Below, one piece after another: positions 19,246-28,160 of a DNA stretch of 64,000 nucleotides. Position numbers and translations under genes: made by a program. The DNA comes from Pseudarthrobacter phenanthrenivorans (lineage in GTDB: Bacteria; Actinomycetota; Actinomycetes; Actinomycetales; Micrococcaceae): contig NZ_JWTB01000012.1 of the NCBI RefSeq assembly GCF_000813845.1, positions 107,734 to 171,733 on the forward strand. The letters are read 5' to 3'. Position 1 is the first letter of the stretch; each line of letters begins with the position of its first letter. The notes under the pieces were generated by a model that was not told where the DNA came from, did not search any database, and saw only the letters and a list, made by a program, of their open reading frames with translations.

Positions 19246-20766
19246 TCAGGGCCCGACGACGTCGAATCCCACGAGGTGCGCGCCCTCACCCTGGGCGAAG
19301 ATCGCAAGCGCCGTGGCCGCCCCGGACGGGAACACCAGGTCCGTGATGGTGGCGAGCCCGTCCTGGGCGAAGACCTCCACGGAGCAGCGGTCAAGGAAGA
19401 CCTGCAGCCGGAGGCGGCCGTCGCGGAGCGGTACCGCCACGGTTTCCACCGAAGGGAACGCACCGTGGAAATCAACCTGCCCCGACTCCCGGCGGTCCAG
19501 ACTCAGGGTTCCCAGGGCCACGTCGTAGCTGATCAGGGTCCGTTCAGCCCCGGACATCCGCACCATCAGCCCCACCCTCCCAGCGGTACCCGGTTGGAAC
19601 TCCACGTCGATCCGCGCCACCTCCGCTGGTCCCGCGACCGGCAGAACTCCTGCGGCCAGCGCCTGCGGGCCCAGCCGCACCCAGGGGGAGCCCGTCCCGG
19701 TAAACGGGTCGACGGCGTGCTGCCGAAGTACCGGCATGCCGCCCACCCGGGTCAGCGAGACTTCCCGCGGCAGCGACATGGCGCTCCGCCAGCCTCCGGT
19801 GGGCGTGGCAGCGGCGTAGTCCCAGTTGTTCATCCACCCGATCATGATGCGGCGTCCGTCCGGCACGTTGCTGAATGATACTGCCGCATAGTAGTCCCGG
19901 CCCCAGTCCAGCCAGCCGTACTCGCGCATGCGCGAGCCGTCCTCCTGGAGCCCCTCGGTGACGGTCGATCCGGACCGGAACACCTCGCCGTCGAACTCTC
20001 CGATAAAGTACTGTCCTGCGGAGCCGCCGGCGATGCCTCCCGGGTTGATGTTCACCACAAGGACCCACCGCGTGTCTGCCGGGTCGCCGTCGATGGGCAG
20101 CTCGAAGAGGTCCGGGCACTCCCAGACCCCGCCCGTAGCGTTGGCTGGCCCGAAGGTGCTCAGGAACTCCCAGGCCTTGAGATCGGCCGACTTGTACAGC
20201 ACCACCTGCCGCTGGACCGCCTCCACGGCGACCATCACCCAGTAACTCCCTGCGCCGCCGTCGTACCAAAAAACCTTGGGGTCCCGGAACTCCGCCGACG
20301 CCCGGTCCAGGACGGGATTGCCGTGGTACTTCGTCCACGTCCTGCCCTCGTCCAGGCTGTAGGCGAGGGACTGCGCCTGGCGGCCTGCCAGCGGTGAGGC
20401 GTCGCTGTAGGCACTGGTGTAGATGGCGACGAGCGGCGGAATGTCTGGCGTGCCCAGGCCGCTGGTGTTGTACCTGTCAAACACCGCCGAGCCGGAAAAA
20501 ATGGCCTCCTGGTCGTCACAGGGGATGGCGACCGGCTGCTCGTCCCAGTACAGCAGGTCCTGCGACGTGGCGTGGCCCCAGGACATGTTGCCCCAGTCGG
20601 CGCCGTAGGGGTTGTGCTGGTAGAAGAGGTGGTAGGTGCCGTTGAGGTAAATGAGCCCGTTGGGATCGTTGAGCCAGTTGCGCCGGGCCGAGAAGTGCCA
20701 CTGGGGCCGGAAACGGTCCGTCCCGGCAACTGCCGGGGCGTCGGCCGCCGTCGTAAGTGAAGCCAT
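19246..20766 (-). CDS. Glycoside hydrolase family 32 (beta-fructosidase: levanase/inulinase/sucrose hydrolase)
   Basis: 506 residues. Five-bladed propeller motifs are clear: WLNDPNG with nucleophile Asp 34, FRDPKV with Asp 162 as transition-state stabiliser, and WECPDL with acid/base Glu 216. The C-terminal beta-sandwich is present, ending in the FAQDG...VFPSG region. There is no signal peptide, so it acts inside the cell on imported fructose-containing oligosaccharides. It is the last gene of the operon, with its ATG three bases after the permease stop. Exact specificity cannot be read from the sequence. Confidence 0.93.
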   Translation of the reverse strand: MASLTTAADAPAVAGTDRFRPQWHFSARRNWLNDPNGLIYLNGTYHLFYQHNPYGADWGNMSWGHATSQDLLYWDEQPVAIPCDDQEAIFSGSAVFDRYNTSGLGTPDIPPLVAIYTSAYSDASPLAGRQAQSLAYSLDEGRTWTKYHGNPVLDRASAEFRDPKVFWYDGGAGSYWVMVAVEAVQRQVVLYKSADLKAWEFLSTFGPANATGGVWECPDLFELPIDGDPADTRWVLVVNINPGGIAGGSAGQYFIGEFDGEVFRSGSTVTEGLQEDGSRMREYGWLDWGRDYYAAVSFSNVPDGRRIMIGWMNNWDYAAATPTGGWRSAMSLPREVSLTRVGGMPVLRQHAVDPFTGTGSPWVRLGPQALAAGVLPVAGPAEVARIDVEFQPGTAGRVGLMVRMSGAERTLISYDVALGTLSLDRRESGQVDFHGAFPSVETVAVPLRDGRLRLQVFLDRCSVEVFAQDGLATITDLVFPSGAATALAIFAQGEGAHLVGFDVVGP

Positions 20767-20769
20767 GGG

Positions 20770-21648
20770 TCAGCCCTTCACGCCGCTGGAGGCGATGCTG
20801 TTGACGAATGAACGCTGGAACGCGATGAAGAGCACCACCACAGGGACGGTGATGAGGGACGCGTACGCCATCACCTCGCCCCAGGAAACGTTCAGCTGGA
20901 AGAAGTACTGGATGCCGATCATGACGGGCCGCAGCTCCTCGGACTGGACCACCATGAGCGGCCAGAGGTAGGAGTTCCACGCCGGCAGGAAGGTCAGGAT
21001 GGCCACCGTCGCGGTCGCGGGACCTGCCAGAGGCATCACCACTTGGCGATAGATCTTGAACCAGCCGGCACCGTCGATCCGCGCGGCCTCATCCAGTTCT
21101 TTGGGAATGGATTCGAAGTACTGGTGGAACAGGTAGATGGAGAAGGCGTTGGCGATGAACGGGATGATCTGGACCTGGTAGGTGTCCAGCCAGCCCTTGG
21201 AGAATTCGAGGCTGAAGCCGTTCAGCTCGAAATAGGGGAGCTGGTTGACCCACCACACCAGCGGCAGGGCGAGGGTCTGGAACGGAACAATCAGGGTGGC
21301 CAGGATCGTGGTGAACACGATCTTCCTGCCGCGCACCTGCATGCGGGACAGCGCGAAGGCGCACAGGCTGTTGACGAAGATCCCCAGGACCACGGTGACG
21401 GCGGAGACGCCCACGGAATTGAGGAGGAAGCGGGCGGCCGGGACCCGGTCGAAGACGGCGGCGTAGTTGTCGAAGGAGATGTTGCCGACCGGCAGGAACG
21501 CGGCGAGTGAGGACATGTCGCCGAAGATCTGCTGGTCCGGCTTCAGTGAGGACACCAGCATGAAGACGATGGGGAAGGCGGCGGTGACGGCGAAGAGGAG
21601 GCGCACCAGCATGGTGCCGGCGTTCTTGAGGAGCAGTTGGTTTTTCAT
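20770..21648 (-). CDS. ABC sugar transporter permease (MalG type), fructan/sucrose operon
   Basis: 292-residue CUT1 permease with about six membrane helices and the EAA loop KELDEAARIDGAGWFKIYRQVVMP. It begins one base after the stop of the upstream permease and is followed three bases later by the GH32 start, showing a compact operon. Confidence 0.93.
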   Translation of the reverse strand: MKNQLLLKNAGTMLVRLLFAVTAAFPIVFMLVSSLKPDQQIFGDMSSLAAFLPVGNISFDNYAAVFDRVPAARFLLNSVGVSAVTVVLGIFVNSLCAFALSRMQVRGRKIVFTTILATLIVPFQTLALPLVWWVNQLPYFELNGFSLEFSKGWLDTYQVQIIPFIANAFSIYLFHQYFESIPKELDEAARIDGAGWFKIYRQVVMPLAGPATATVAILTFLPAWNSYLWPLMVVQSEELRPVMIGIQYFFQLNVSWGEVMAYASLITVPVVVLFIAFQRSFVNSIASSGVKG

Positions 21649-21649
21649 G

Positions 21650-22621
21650 TCAGTCTTTCTCCCGGGTGAGGTGGCGCTGCACCGCGGAGACGATCAGTAC
21701 CAGGACGAAGAACACCAGTGATATGGCGGAGGCGTAGGACGTTTCCTGCTGCCGGTAGCCGGAGCGGACGGCCTCGTAGACGATGGTGGTGGTCGAATCC
21801 ATCGGCCCGCCCTGCGTCATCACGCTGATCTGGTCGAACAGTCCCAGTGCCTGGATGGTGATGGTGACCAGCACCAGGCTGCGGGTGTGGAAGAGGCCCG
21901 GCCAGGTGACGTACCGGAACTGCTGCCACCGGCTGGTTCCGTCCAGCTGTGATGCCTCGTACAGCTCGCCCGAGATGCCCTGCAGCCCGGCCAGCCAGAT
22001 GATCATGTGGAAGCCCGCCGCCTGCCAGATGGACAGGACAATGATGGCCGGCATCGCGGTGTTCGGGTCGCCCAGCCAGTCCGGTCCGCTGACCAGGCCG
22101 AAGCTGACGGTGGAGAGGATTTCGTTGATGAGGCCGTCCTTGCGGTACATGAACAGCCACAGCAGTGAAACGACCACCATGGAGGTGACCACCGGCAGGA
22201 AGTAGACGGTGCGGAAGAAATTCACGCCGCGGAACTTCTTGTTGATCAGCAGCGCCATCACCAGGGCGAGGCCGGACTGCACCGGGACGATCACCACGGT
22301 GAAGTAGGCGACGTTGAGCAGGGCGCGGTAGAACGTGGGGTCGGTGAAGAGCCTCGCGAAGTTGTCCAGTCCCACGAATTCAATGGGACGGGGTGAGATG
22401 AGCCTGGCGTTGGTGAAGGCCAGACCGAAGCCCAGGATCGCGGGGATGAAGACAAAGGCCAGCAGGAGCACTGCTGCGGGGGCAATCATGCCCCAGCCGC
22501 TGAGCTGCTCGCGGCGGAAACCGGGACGGCGCCGTGCGCTGTTTGTGGCGTCCGACGGCGGCGGGGCGGCGTGCTGAGTGTCCGGAACGCGGGGACGGGT
22601 GGGGAGGGGAACAGTTGCCAT
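21650..22621 (-). CDS. ABC sugar transporter permease (MalF type), fructan/sucrose operon
   Basis: CUT1 permease with a Pro/Arg-rich cytoplasmic lead and about six helices. The EAA loop is YEASQLDGTSRWQQFRYVTWP. ATG 22621 (MATVPLPTRP) has GGAG seven bases upstream and is preferred to the in-frame start 12 codons earlier at 22657. It lies after the hairpin that separates it from the binding-protein gene. Confidence 0.93.
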   Translation of the reverse strand: MATVPLPTRPRVPDTQHAAPPPSDATNSARRRPGFRREQLSGWGMIAPAAVLLLAFVFIPAILGFGLAFTNARLISPRPIEFVGLDNFARLFTDPTFYRALLNVAYFTVVIVPVQSGLALVMALLINKKFRGVNFFRTVYFLPVVTSMVVVSLLWLFMYRKDGLINEILSTVSFGLVSGPDWLGDPNTAMPAIIVLSIWQAAGFHMIIWLAGLQGISGELYEASQLDGTSRWQQFRYVTWPGLFHTRSLVLVTITIQALGLFDQISVMTQGGPMDSTTTIVYEAVRSGYRQQETSYASAISLVFFVLVLIVSAVQRHLTREKD

Positions 22622-22641
22622 GGGAATCTCCGATGATCGGG

Positions 22642-22680
22642 CGTGGGAGCCCCGCACGGGCTGGGTGCAGGGCTCCCACG
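22642..22680 (-). other. Hairpin between binding-protein and permease genes
   Basis: Arms 22642-22651 and 22671-22680 are exact complements (CGTGGGAGCC type) with a 19-base loop, directly after the binding-protein stop. Such elements commonly stabilise the upstream message or partly terminate, giving more binding protein than permease. Confidence 0.65.
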
Positions 22681-22687
22681 GTTCCGG

Positions 22688-23980
22688 CTATTTCTGGTAG
22701 CCGCCGTTGGACTTGATGTTGGCGTCGATCGCCTTCACGGCCTTGTCCAGGGTGGACTTGGCGTCGGCTCCGTTGAGGATGTCCTGGGTGGCCTTCCCGA
22801 ATTCGGTGGCGATGAAGGGGTAGGCGGGGGTTTCGGGCCTCATCACGGCGTACTCGCGGGAGAAGTCCATGAAGATCCGGTTGGCACCGCCCTCGGCGAA
22901 GGCCGGGATCTGGGCGGCCGCCTCGTTACTGGCAGGAATGGCGCCGGTGGCCTTGGCCACTGCGGCGACGTTTTCCGGCTTCAGCGAATAGGTCAGGTAG
23001 TCCATGGCCGCTTCGGAGTTGCTGCAGCCGCTGGTCACGCCCCACTGCCAGGACGCGCCCCCGATCTTGGGGCCCTTGCCCAGGTCCACCGGCGGCATGA
23101 CCACCAGGTCATCGCCGAGAGCTGCCTTGGCCTTGTCCGCCGCCCAGGATCCGGTGTACACGATCGCGCTCTTGTTGTTCAGGAAATCCTGGGTGGAATC
23201 CTTGCCGCTCTTCTTGGCCATGAAGCCCTGGTCTGCCAGTCCGCGGAACCAGTCCGCCCACTGCACAGCCTTGTCACCGTTCAGCACGCCCTCCGCGCTC
23301 TGGAAACCGTCCCGGTTCACCAGGTCGCCGCCGAAGGACTGCAGGAAGGGGGAGTATGCATAGGGAAGCCATTCGCCGGTCCCGGCGGTGCCCAGGTCCA
23401 GGGGGTAATCCCATTTGCCCAGGGCCTTGAGCTTGGTGAGGGCGTCCTGGAACTCTTCCCTGGTCCAGGGCTGTTCGATGGTGGCGGCCCGGACCCCGGC
23501 GGCCTTCAGGTCCGAGGCGCGGGCCATCATGGCCAGGGCCACGTCGTAGTAGCCAACCGCGTAGGCCTTTCCATCCCATTGAGCCACGGTGCTGGGCAGC
23601 TGCTTGGAAAGGTCCGCCCCCAGTGCGAGGGGTTTAAGGTAGCCGGCCCACGCCCAGTTGGGAACGTTCGGGCCGTCGATGTCCACGAGGCAGGGCAGCT
23701 TGCCGGCCGCAGCCGCGGATACCACCGAGTCGTTGTACGAGTCCTGGGGGAAGGCCTGGACCTTGATCTTCACCTTGTCCTGGCTGCCGTTGTAGGAATC
23801 CACGATCTTCTGGACGGCGGCCAGCTCATCGGGGTTTCCGGCGTTGTGGGTCCACAGGGCAATTTCGCCGGATCCTTCCGTGGAGGAGGAGGCGCTGCCC
23901 TTGCCGCAACCGGCGAGGCTGGCGGTGAGGGCGGCGGCAGCTATGCTGGTCGCCAGGATCTTCGTGAACTTCTTGTTCAT
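22688..23980 (-). CDS. Extracellular solute-binding lipoprotein, fructan/sucrose-type sugar ABC transporter
   Basis: 430-residue family 1 binding protein. The signal peptide begins MNKKFTKI and ends in lipobox SLAGCGKG. Typical mature features include IALWTHNAGNPDEL near the start and a Trp/Tyr-rich ligand region (NWAWAGY, GASWQWGV). The substrate is inferred from the GH32 enzyme in the same operon: sucrose, inulo- or levan-oligosaccharides. The ATPase is missing, as in the uronate system. Confidence 0.92.
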   Translation of the reverse strand: MNKKFTKILATSIAAAALTASLAGCGKGSASSSTEGSGEIALWTHNAGNPDELAAVQKIVDSYNGSQDKVKIKVQAFPQDSYNDSVVSAAAAGKLPCLVDIDGPNVPNWAWAGYLKPLALGADLSKQLPSTVAQWDGKAYAVGYYDVALAMMARASDLKAAGVRAATIEQPWTREEFQDALTKLKALGKWDYPLDLGTAGTGEWLPYAYSPFLQSFGGDLVNRDGFQSAEGVLNGDKAVQWADWFRGLADQGFMAKKSGKDSTQDFLNNKSAIVYTGSWAADKAKAALGDDLVVMPPVDLGKGPKIGGASWQWGVTSGCSNSEAAMDYLTYSLKPENVAAVAKATGAIPASNEAAAQIPAFAEGGANRIFMDFSREYAVMRPETPAYPFIATEFGKATQDILNGADAKSTLDKAVKAIDANIKSNGGYQK

Positions 23981-24028
23981 GGGTCAGTCTTTCTGCTTGG
24001 ACAGCGGGGATTGATGGAGGGTCCTGCA

Positions 24029-24060
24029 GGGAACGCGGCCGCTGCAACGGCTGCGTTCCC
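24029..24060. other. Hairpin between lacI-type gene and binding-protein gene
   Basis: GGGAACGCGGCCG (24029-24041) pairs with CGGCTGCGTTCCC (24048-24060) with one mismatch. GTTTT follows only on the plus strand, so for the minus-strand genes it is more likely a processing or attenuation element than a standard terminator. No LacI-type operator is visible in this gap. Confidence 0.45.
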
Positions 24061-24123
24061 GTTTTAGTTGGGACAGTGATGGTGTGGCGCGTGGCGTCTG
24101 CCCGTCGGTGACTGCCCGGGGTA

Positions 24124-25146
24124 TCAGTCCCGGGGAGGGGCGACCGAATCCCGGGCCACGAGCGGGCAGTCGATGGTTTCGCGGACCCGGGGAGTCTGCG
24201 GATCCTCGAGCTCGGCGAGCAGCTGGAGGACAGCCCACCGGCCCATCTCGTAGTGGGGGAGCGCCATGGTGGACAGGCCTGGCCACAGGCTGCCGGAGAT
24301 AAGCTCAAGGTTGTCGACGCCGACGACGGAGAGGTCGTCGGGGATCGTCAGGCCAAGGTGGCCGGCGGCCTGGTAGGCACCCATGGCCATCTGGTCGTTG
24401 AAGCAGAACAGCGCTGTGGGCCGGTCCGCTTGGGACAGCAGCCGGAATGCTGCGTCCCTGCCTCCTCCCGCGCTGGGGTGCCCGGTGGCCAGCCGGCCAT
24501 CCGCCAGGTCCAGGCCATGGTGCTCCAGCCCGGCCCGGAAACCTGCCAGCCTTCCATGCGCGGCGGGAATGTCGTCTTCATTGTTGATCATGGCAATCCT
24601 GCGGTGGCCTGCCGCTGCGAGGAGCTTTGCTGCGGATTCACCGGCGCCAAACTCGTCCGGCACCACCGAGGAGAACCGGGGATCGTCCGTAGCCGCATCC
24701 AGCACCACAGTGGGAAGGCCATCGAGCTCGCCCGGCACGGAAATCGGCTGGTGGAACATGCGGGCATAGATGACGCCGTCCACCTGGTGCTGCTGCAGGG
24801 CACGGATCTCCTGGCGCTCAAGTTCGTTGTCGAGGCCTGAGTTGACCACCATGAGCAGGTGTCCGTGCTCGGAGGCGGCGTCCTGGGCGCCCTGGATCAT
24901 GGCGCCGGCGAAAGGGGTGGTGGTGATTTCGTCGCTGACCAGGCCCAGGATCCGGGAGCGCTGGTTGCGCAGCCCGCTGGCCAGGCGGTTGGGGGCGTAG
25001 CCGAGTTCTTCGGCCACCGCCTTGATGTGCTCAACGGTGCGTGCGTTGACCCGTGAGCTGTGGGTGTCGCTCAGGGCATGCGACACGGTGGTTACGGAGA
25101 CGCCGGCCGCTTTCGCCACGTCCCTGATGTTTACCTTGGTCGCCAT
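24124..25146 (-). CDS. LacI-family transcriptional regulator
   Basis: Regulator of about 340 residues. The N-terminal helix-turn-helix is NIRDVAKAAGVSVTTVSHAL with hinge YAPNRLASGLRNQRS, followed by a periplasmic-binding-protein-like effector domain (GLVSDEITTTPFAG, FCFNDQMAMGAYQA, VVGVDNLELI). ATG 25146 is chosen because AAAGGG lies nine bases upstream; ATG 25155 has it immediately adjacent. Two CAAAACGTTTTG palindromes sit in its own promoter, so autoregulation is likely. It precedes the sugar operon on the same strand and probably responds to a fructose-containing inducer. Confidence 0.93.
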   Translation of the reverse strand: MATKVNIRDVAKAAGVSVTTVSHALSDTHSSRVNARTVEHIKAVAEELGYAPNRLASGLRNQRSRILGLVSDEITTTPFAGAMIQGAQDAASEHGHLLMVVNSGLDNELERQEIRALQQHQVDGVIYARMFHQPISVPGELDGLPTVVLDAATDDPRFSSVVPDEFGAGESAAKLLAAAGHRRIAMINNEDDIPAAHGRLAGFRAGLEHHGLDLADGRLATGHPSAGGGRDAAFRLLSQADRPTALFCFNDQMAMGAYQAAGHLGLTIPDDLSVVGVDNLELISGSLWPGLSTMALPHYEMGRWAVLQLLAELEDPQTPRVRETIDCPLVARDSVAPPRD

Positions 25147-25160
25147 CGACTGCATCCCTT

Positions 25161-25176
25161 TGCAAAACGTTTTGTA
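25161..25176. promoter_or_regulatory. LacI-type operator 1 (TGCAAAACGTTTTGTA)
   Basis: A near-perfect palindrome with core CAAAACGTTTTG, overlapping the leader of the LacI gene just upstream of its start. The central CG and flanking AAAA/TTTT are typical of LacI/GalR-family operators. Confidence 0.8.
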
Positions 25177-25196
25177 TGTTGTGTGCATCACTATAG

Positions 25197-25210
25197 GCAA
25201 AACGTTTTGC
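25197..25210. promoter_or_regulatory. LacI-type operator 2 (GCAAAACGTTTTGC)
   Basis: A perfect 14-bp palindrome whose centre is 35 bases from that of operator 1. The pair flanks the likely lacI promoter and lies upstream of the divergent glycosyltransferase gene, so cooperative binding could affect both directions. Confidence 0.8.
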
Positions 25211-25321
25211 AGGTGTCAAGGGTGGGCCGTGACGCCGTGAATGATGCATAAAATGCCGCGCACCCTCAAGACTGGGCAGAAACAGTGCCGGCATGGCGCA
25301 GGCGCCGGTAGGCTGCCCGGT

Positions 25322-26068
25322 ATGGATGCCGCCACGCCGATCTCCGTCGTCATACCGACGCACAACGATGCCGGCGAGCTGAGGGCATGCCTGGCCCTCC
25401 TGGCTGCGCAGACCAGGCCCGCTGACGAAATCATCGTGGTGGACAACTCCAGTACGGACGATACCGCTGCCGTCTGCGCCGCCGCGGGCGTCCATCGCCT
25501 CCCGGTGCATCTGCAGGGCATCCCGGCAACGGCCGCCGCCGGGTTCGATGCGGCAGCGGGTGCAATCATCGCCAGGCTGGACACCGACTCCCGCCCGCCC
25601 GTGGACTGGCTGGAGCGCATCGAGCGGACCCTCGCGGCCGCCCCGCCCCTCACTGCCGTGACCGGGCCGGGGGTCTTTCGCGGCGGGAACGCCCCGGCGC
25701 GGCTGGCCGGCCGGTGCCTGCTGCAGGGCGGCTACTTCGGCCTGATTGGCTACCTGCTGGGGCATCCTCCCGTTTACGGATCGAACTTCGCGCTCCGGCG
25801 GGAAGTGTGGGCCGGCATCCGGGCGGATGTGGTCCGGGACAACGCGCTGGTCCACGACGACCTGGACATCTCCTACCGGCTCCGGCCGGACATGGACGTG
25901 ATCTACGATCCAGCGCTGAAGGTGGGCGTCTCCGCGCGCCCCTTTACCAGCTGGGCCGCTTTCCGGCACCGGCTTGTGCTGTCGGTCGTCACGTTCCGTG
26001 TCGAATTCCACTACCAACCACCCCTGCGCCGCCGGCGCGAACGTTCCCGCTGGCGGCTGCAACCCTGA
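25322..26068 (+). CDS. Glycosyltransferase family 2
   Basis: GT-A fold glycosyltransferase of about 248 residues. It begins ISVVIPTHNDAGELRACL, has DEIIVVDNSSTDDT for nucleotide binding and the DxD-like LDTDSRPP, and later VHDDLDISYRL. ATG 25322 is chosen because the domain starts nine residues later; the open frame extends upstream to 25241. There is no membrane helix except possibly a weak segment in the middle. Acceptor and donor are unknown. It is divergent from the LacI gene. Confidence 0.85.
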   Translation: MDAATPISVVIPTHNDAGELRACLALLAAQTRPADEIIVVDNSSTDDTAAVCAAAGVHRLPVHLQGIPATAAAGFDAAAGAIIARLDTDSRPPVDWLERIERTLAAAPPLTAVTGPGVFRGGNAPARLAGRCLLQGGYFGLIGYLLGHPPVYGSNFALRREVWAGIRADVVRDNALVHDDLDISYRLRPDMDVIYDPALKVGVSARPFTSWAAFRHRLVLSVVTFRVEFHYQPPLRRRRERSRWRLQP

Positions 26069-26072
26069 GCGG

Positions 26073-27038
26073 TTACCCCTCCTCCGCCTTGGCGTAGAGG
26101 GCCAGGAGGTCGCGGCTGAACTCGTGCGGTGACGTTTCACAGGGGCTGTGGCCACCCCGGTAGACACCGATCCGGGCCCGGATGGCCTGGGCGAACAGGC
26201 GGTGCAGTTGAAGCGGCCACAGGTCGTGCTCGCCCACTGCAACAAACTTGGGCAGGGGTGCCTCCGCCAGCTGCTGCCTGACATCCGGAACTTCCTGCAT
26301 CAGGGTGTAGATGTCGCGCACGGATTCCCGCCGCGTGAAGCGGAACCGGTGGTCCACGAACCGCTGCCGCCCCGCAGGTACGTGGGCTACCCTGCCGCTC
26401 CGGATCCCCCAGATCAGCAGGGCGGCGCCGGCCCTGCCGTTCACCCAGGTGCTGAAGCGGCCGATGCGGCTGACGCCCCTGAAGCTGTGCCCCGTCTCCG
26501 GCGGGCAGCTGAGCAGGGTCAGGGACCTGAAGAGCTCCGGCCGTTCCAGGTACGCCAGCTGCGCGATGATGCCTGCGAAGGAATAGCCCACCACGTGCAC
26601 AGGGGTGGTGGTGGATTCCAGGACCGCCAGGAAGTCGTCCACGAACAGCCGGTAATCGTAGTGCTTCCGGGGAGGGACCAGGTTCTCCGGTCCCGCTGCC
26701 GCTGATTGGTACTGGCCTGCCAGGTCGTAGCTCAGAACAAAGTAGCCCGCGTCCGCGAGGTCGGGCATCATGAGCGAAAAGTCCTCTTTGGAACCTGTGG
26801 CACCCGGTACAAGGACGACGCCGGGATCGTGGGGGTTGCCCAGCGACATGGCGGCGAGTTTCCCGCTGGGAACGTCGATGGTGCGGTGGGCCGCGCCCGG
26901 CGGCGGCAAGAACCAGTCGACGTCGCCCAACTGGGCGTCCAGCAGTGCGGCGGCGTCGACGAGGGCGGAACCGAACTCGTCGGGGTTGACCCCGTATTCC
27001 GCCTGGTCCGGATCCGCCATGGTCCCAACATAGTCCAC
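26073..27038 (-). CDS. Alpha/beta hydrolase
   Basis: 321-residue alpha/beta-fold hydrolase. The nucleophile elbow is GYSFAG, an oxyanion region VPGATGSKEDF is present, and the candidate catalytic His is in RGGHSPCE near the C-terminus, with Asp in VGEHDLWPL. GTG 27038 has GGAGG five bases upstream, a strong start. It is followed on the plus strand by a convergent glycosyltransferase. Substrate unknown. Confidence 0.88.
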   Translation of the reverse strand: MDYVGTMADPDQAEYGVNPDEFGSALVDAAALLDAQLGDVDWFLPPPGAAHRTIDVPSGKLAAMSLGNPHDPGVVLVPGATGSKEDFSLMMPDLADAGYFVLSYDLAGQYQSAAAGPENLVPPRKHYDYRLFVDDFLAVLESTTTPVHVVGYSFAGIIAQLAYLERPELFRSLTLLSCPPETGHSFRGVSRIGRFSTWVNGRAGAALLIWGIRSGRVAHVPAGRQRFVDHRFRFTRRESVRDIYTLMQEVPDVRQQLAEAPLPKFVAVGEHDLWPLQLHRLFAQAIRARIGVYRGGHSPCETSPHEFSRDLLALYAKAEEG

Positions 27039-27077
27039 GTTGACCTCCGCCGGAGCGGGCAGCCTGCCCGGCTTGTG

Positions 27078-28130
27078 TCAGGCCACGCCGCGGACAAAGG
27101 CGTGCAGGCGCCGGTACACTTCCTGGGATTCCGGATAGTGGTAATCCTGTTGCCAGGTGTGCTCGGTGTTCGCGCTGTCCCAGGGGTAGATCAGGGCATC
27201 CACGGGAACGTCGTGCTGCCGAAGCCGGTCCATGAAATTCAGGTTCGCCTGGTAGAAGTAGTCCCGCTCCGAGGTGGTGACGAACACAGGCGGGTGGCTC
27301 CCGTCCAGCCATTCGATGGGGGACAGGAACGCTGCGGCCTCCATCAGGCGCGCACCTGCCCTGTGTGCCGTGGGCAGCCTCCTGCCGCCTGCCGGAGGCA
27401 GCTCTGTTGCCGCCGGACCCGTCGCGTTGGCGGCGGCCGGCACGAGCATGCGGACGAAGTTGAGGCTGAGGACAAAGCCTGCTTCGAAGAAGACCGAGAA
27501 ATCCACCACGCTGCAGTGCTGCACCAGCCCTTTCAGGTGCGCCGCGGCAACGGCCGGCTTCAGGGAGTAGTGCGCCGCCAGTTCCGGGCGCAGGGTTGCG
27601 GCGGTCAGCAGGGCGGCAATCTGGCCGCCGGCCGAGTCGCCTCCCAATACCAGGCGGCCGGGATCCCCGCCGTAATCCGTGATGTTGGCTGCAACCCAGG
27701 CCAGGGCGGCGTTGGCATCCTCAAGCACGTGTCCCATGTGGAACCTGGGTGCCTGCCGGTAGTTGACGTTGACCACCACCATCCCGCCCAGCACCTGGTT
27801 GGCGCAGTACTTGGTGAGCGCCGCCTTGTCCCCGGACGTCCAGCCGCCGCCGTGGAAATAGACGTAGACCGGAAGCAGGCCGCCAGGTGCGGGTGGCACC
27901 CCCAGCGGCGCAAGCACATCGAGGCGGTGGGAGCGGAGCCCGTCCCCGGCATAGTCGACGTCGTGTGTGTAGGAGATGGTGATGATGGGGTCTGCATTGA
28001 AGCGTGCCTGTTCGCGGGCGCTGACCGAGCGCATCAGGAGCCGCCACGTCCACACAGGGACGCGGCGCATAACACTTCGGGCTCTCCGTGCAAAGGGCAG
28101 CGCCCCGGGGGAACGTGCGGCCAACGTCAT
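27078..28130 (-). CDS. Esterase/lipase, hormone-sensitive-lipase-like alpha/beta hydrolase
   Basis: 350 residues. The HGGGW oxyanion motif and GDSAGG nucleophile elbow are diagnostic of the HSL (family IV) esterases; the late Asp is near SERDYFYQ and the His near ANTEHTW. The N-terminus is Arg-rich without a signal peptide. It lies 39 bases upstream of the second hydrolase on the same strand, so the two may be one transcript. Probably acts on short acyl esters; the natural substrate is unknown. Confidence 0.9.
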   Translation of the reverse strand: MTLAARSPGALPFARRARSVMRRVPVWTWRLLMRSVSAREQARFNADPIITISYTHDVDYAGDGLRSHRLDVLAPLGVPPAPGGLLPVYVYFHGGGWTSGDKAALTKYCANQVLGGMVVVNVNYRQAPRFHMGHVLEDANAALAWVAANITDYGGDPGRLVLGGDSAGGQIAALLTAATLRPELAAHYSLKPAVAAAHLKGLVQHCSVVDFSVFFEAGFVLSLNFVRMLVPAAANATGPAATELPPAGGRRLPTAHRAGARLMEAAAFLSPIEWLDGSHPPVFVTTSERDYFYQANLNFMDRLRQHDVPVDALIYPWDSANTEHTWQQDYHYPESQEVYRRLHAFVRGVA

Positions 28131-28160
28131 CCCTGCAATTTTACCGCCGGCACCTGGATC

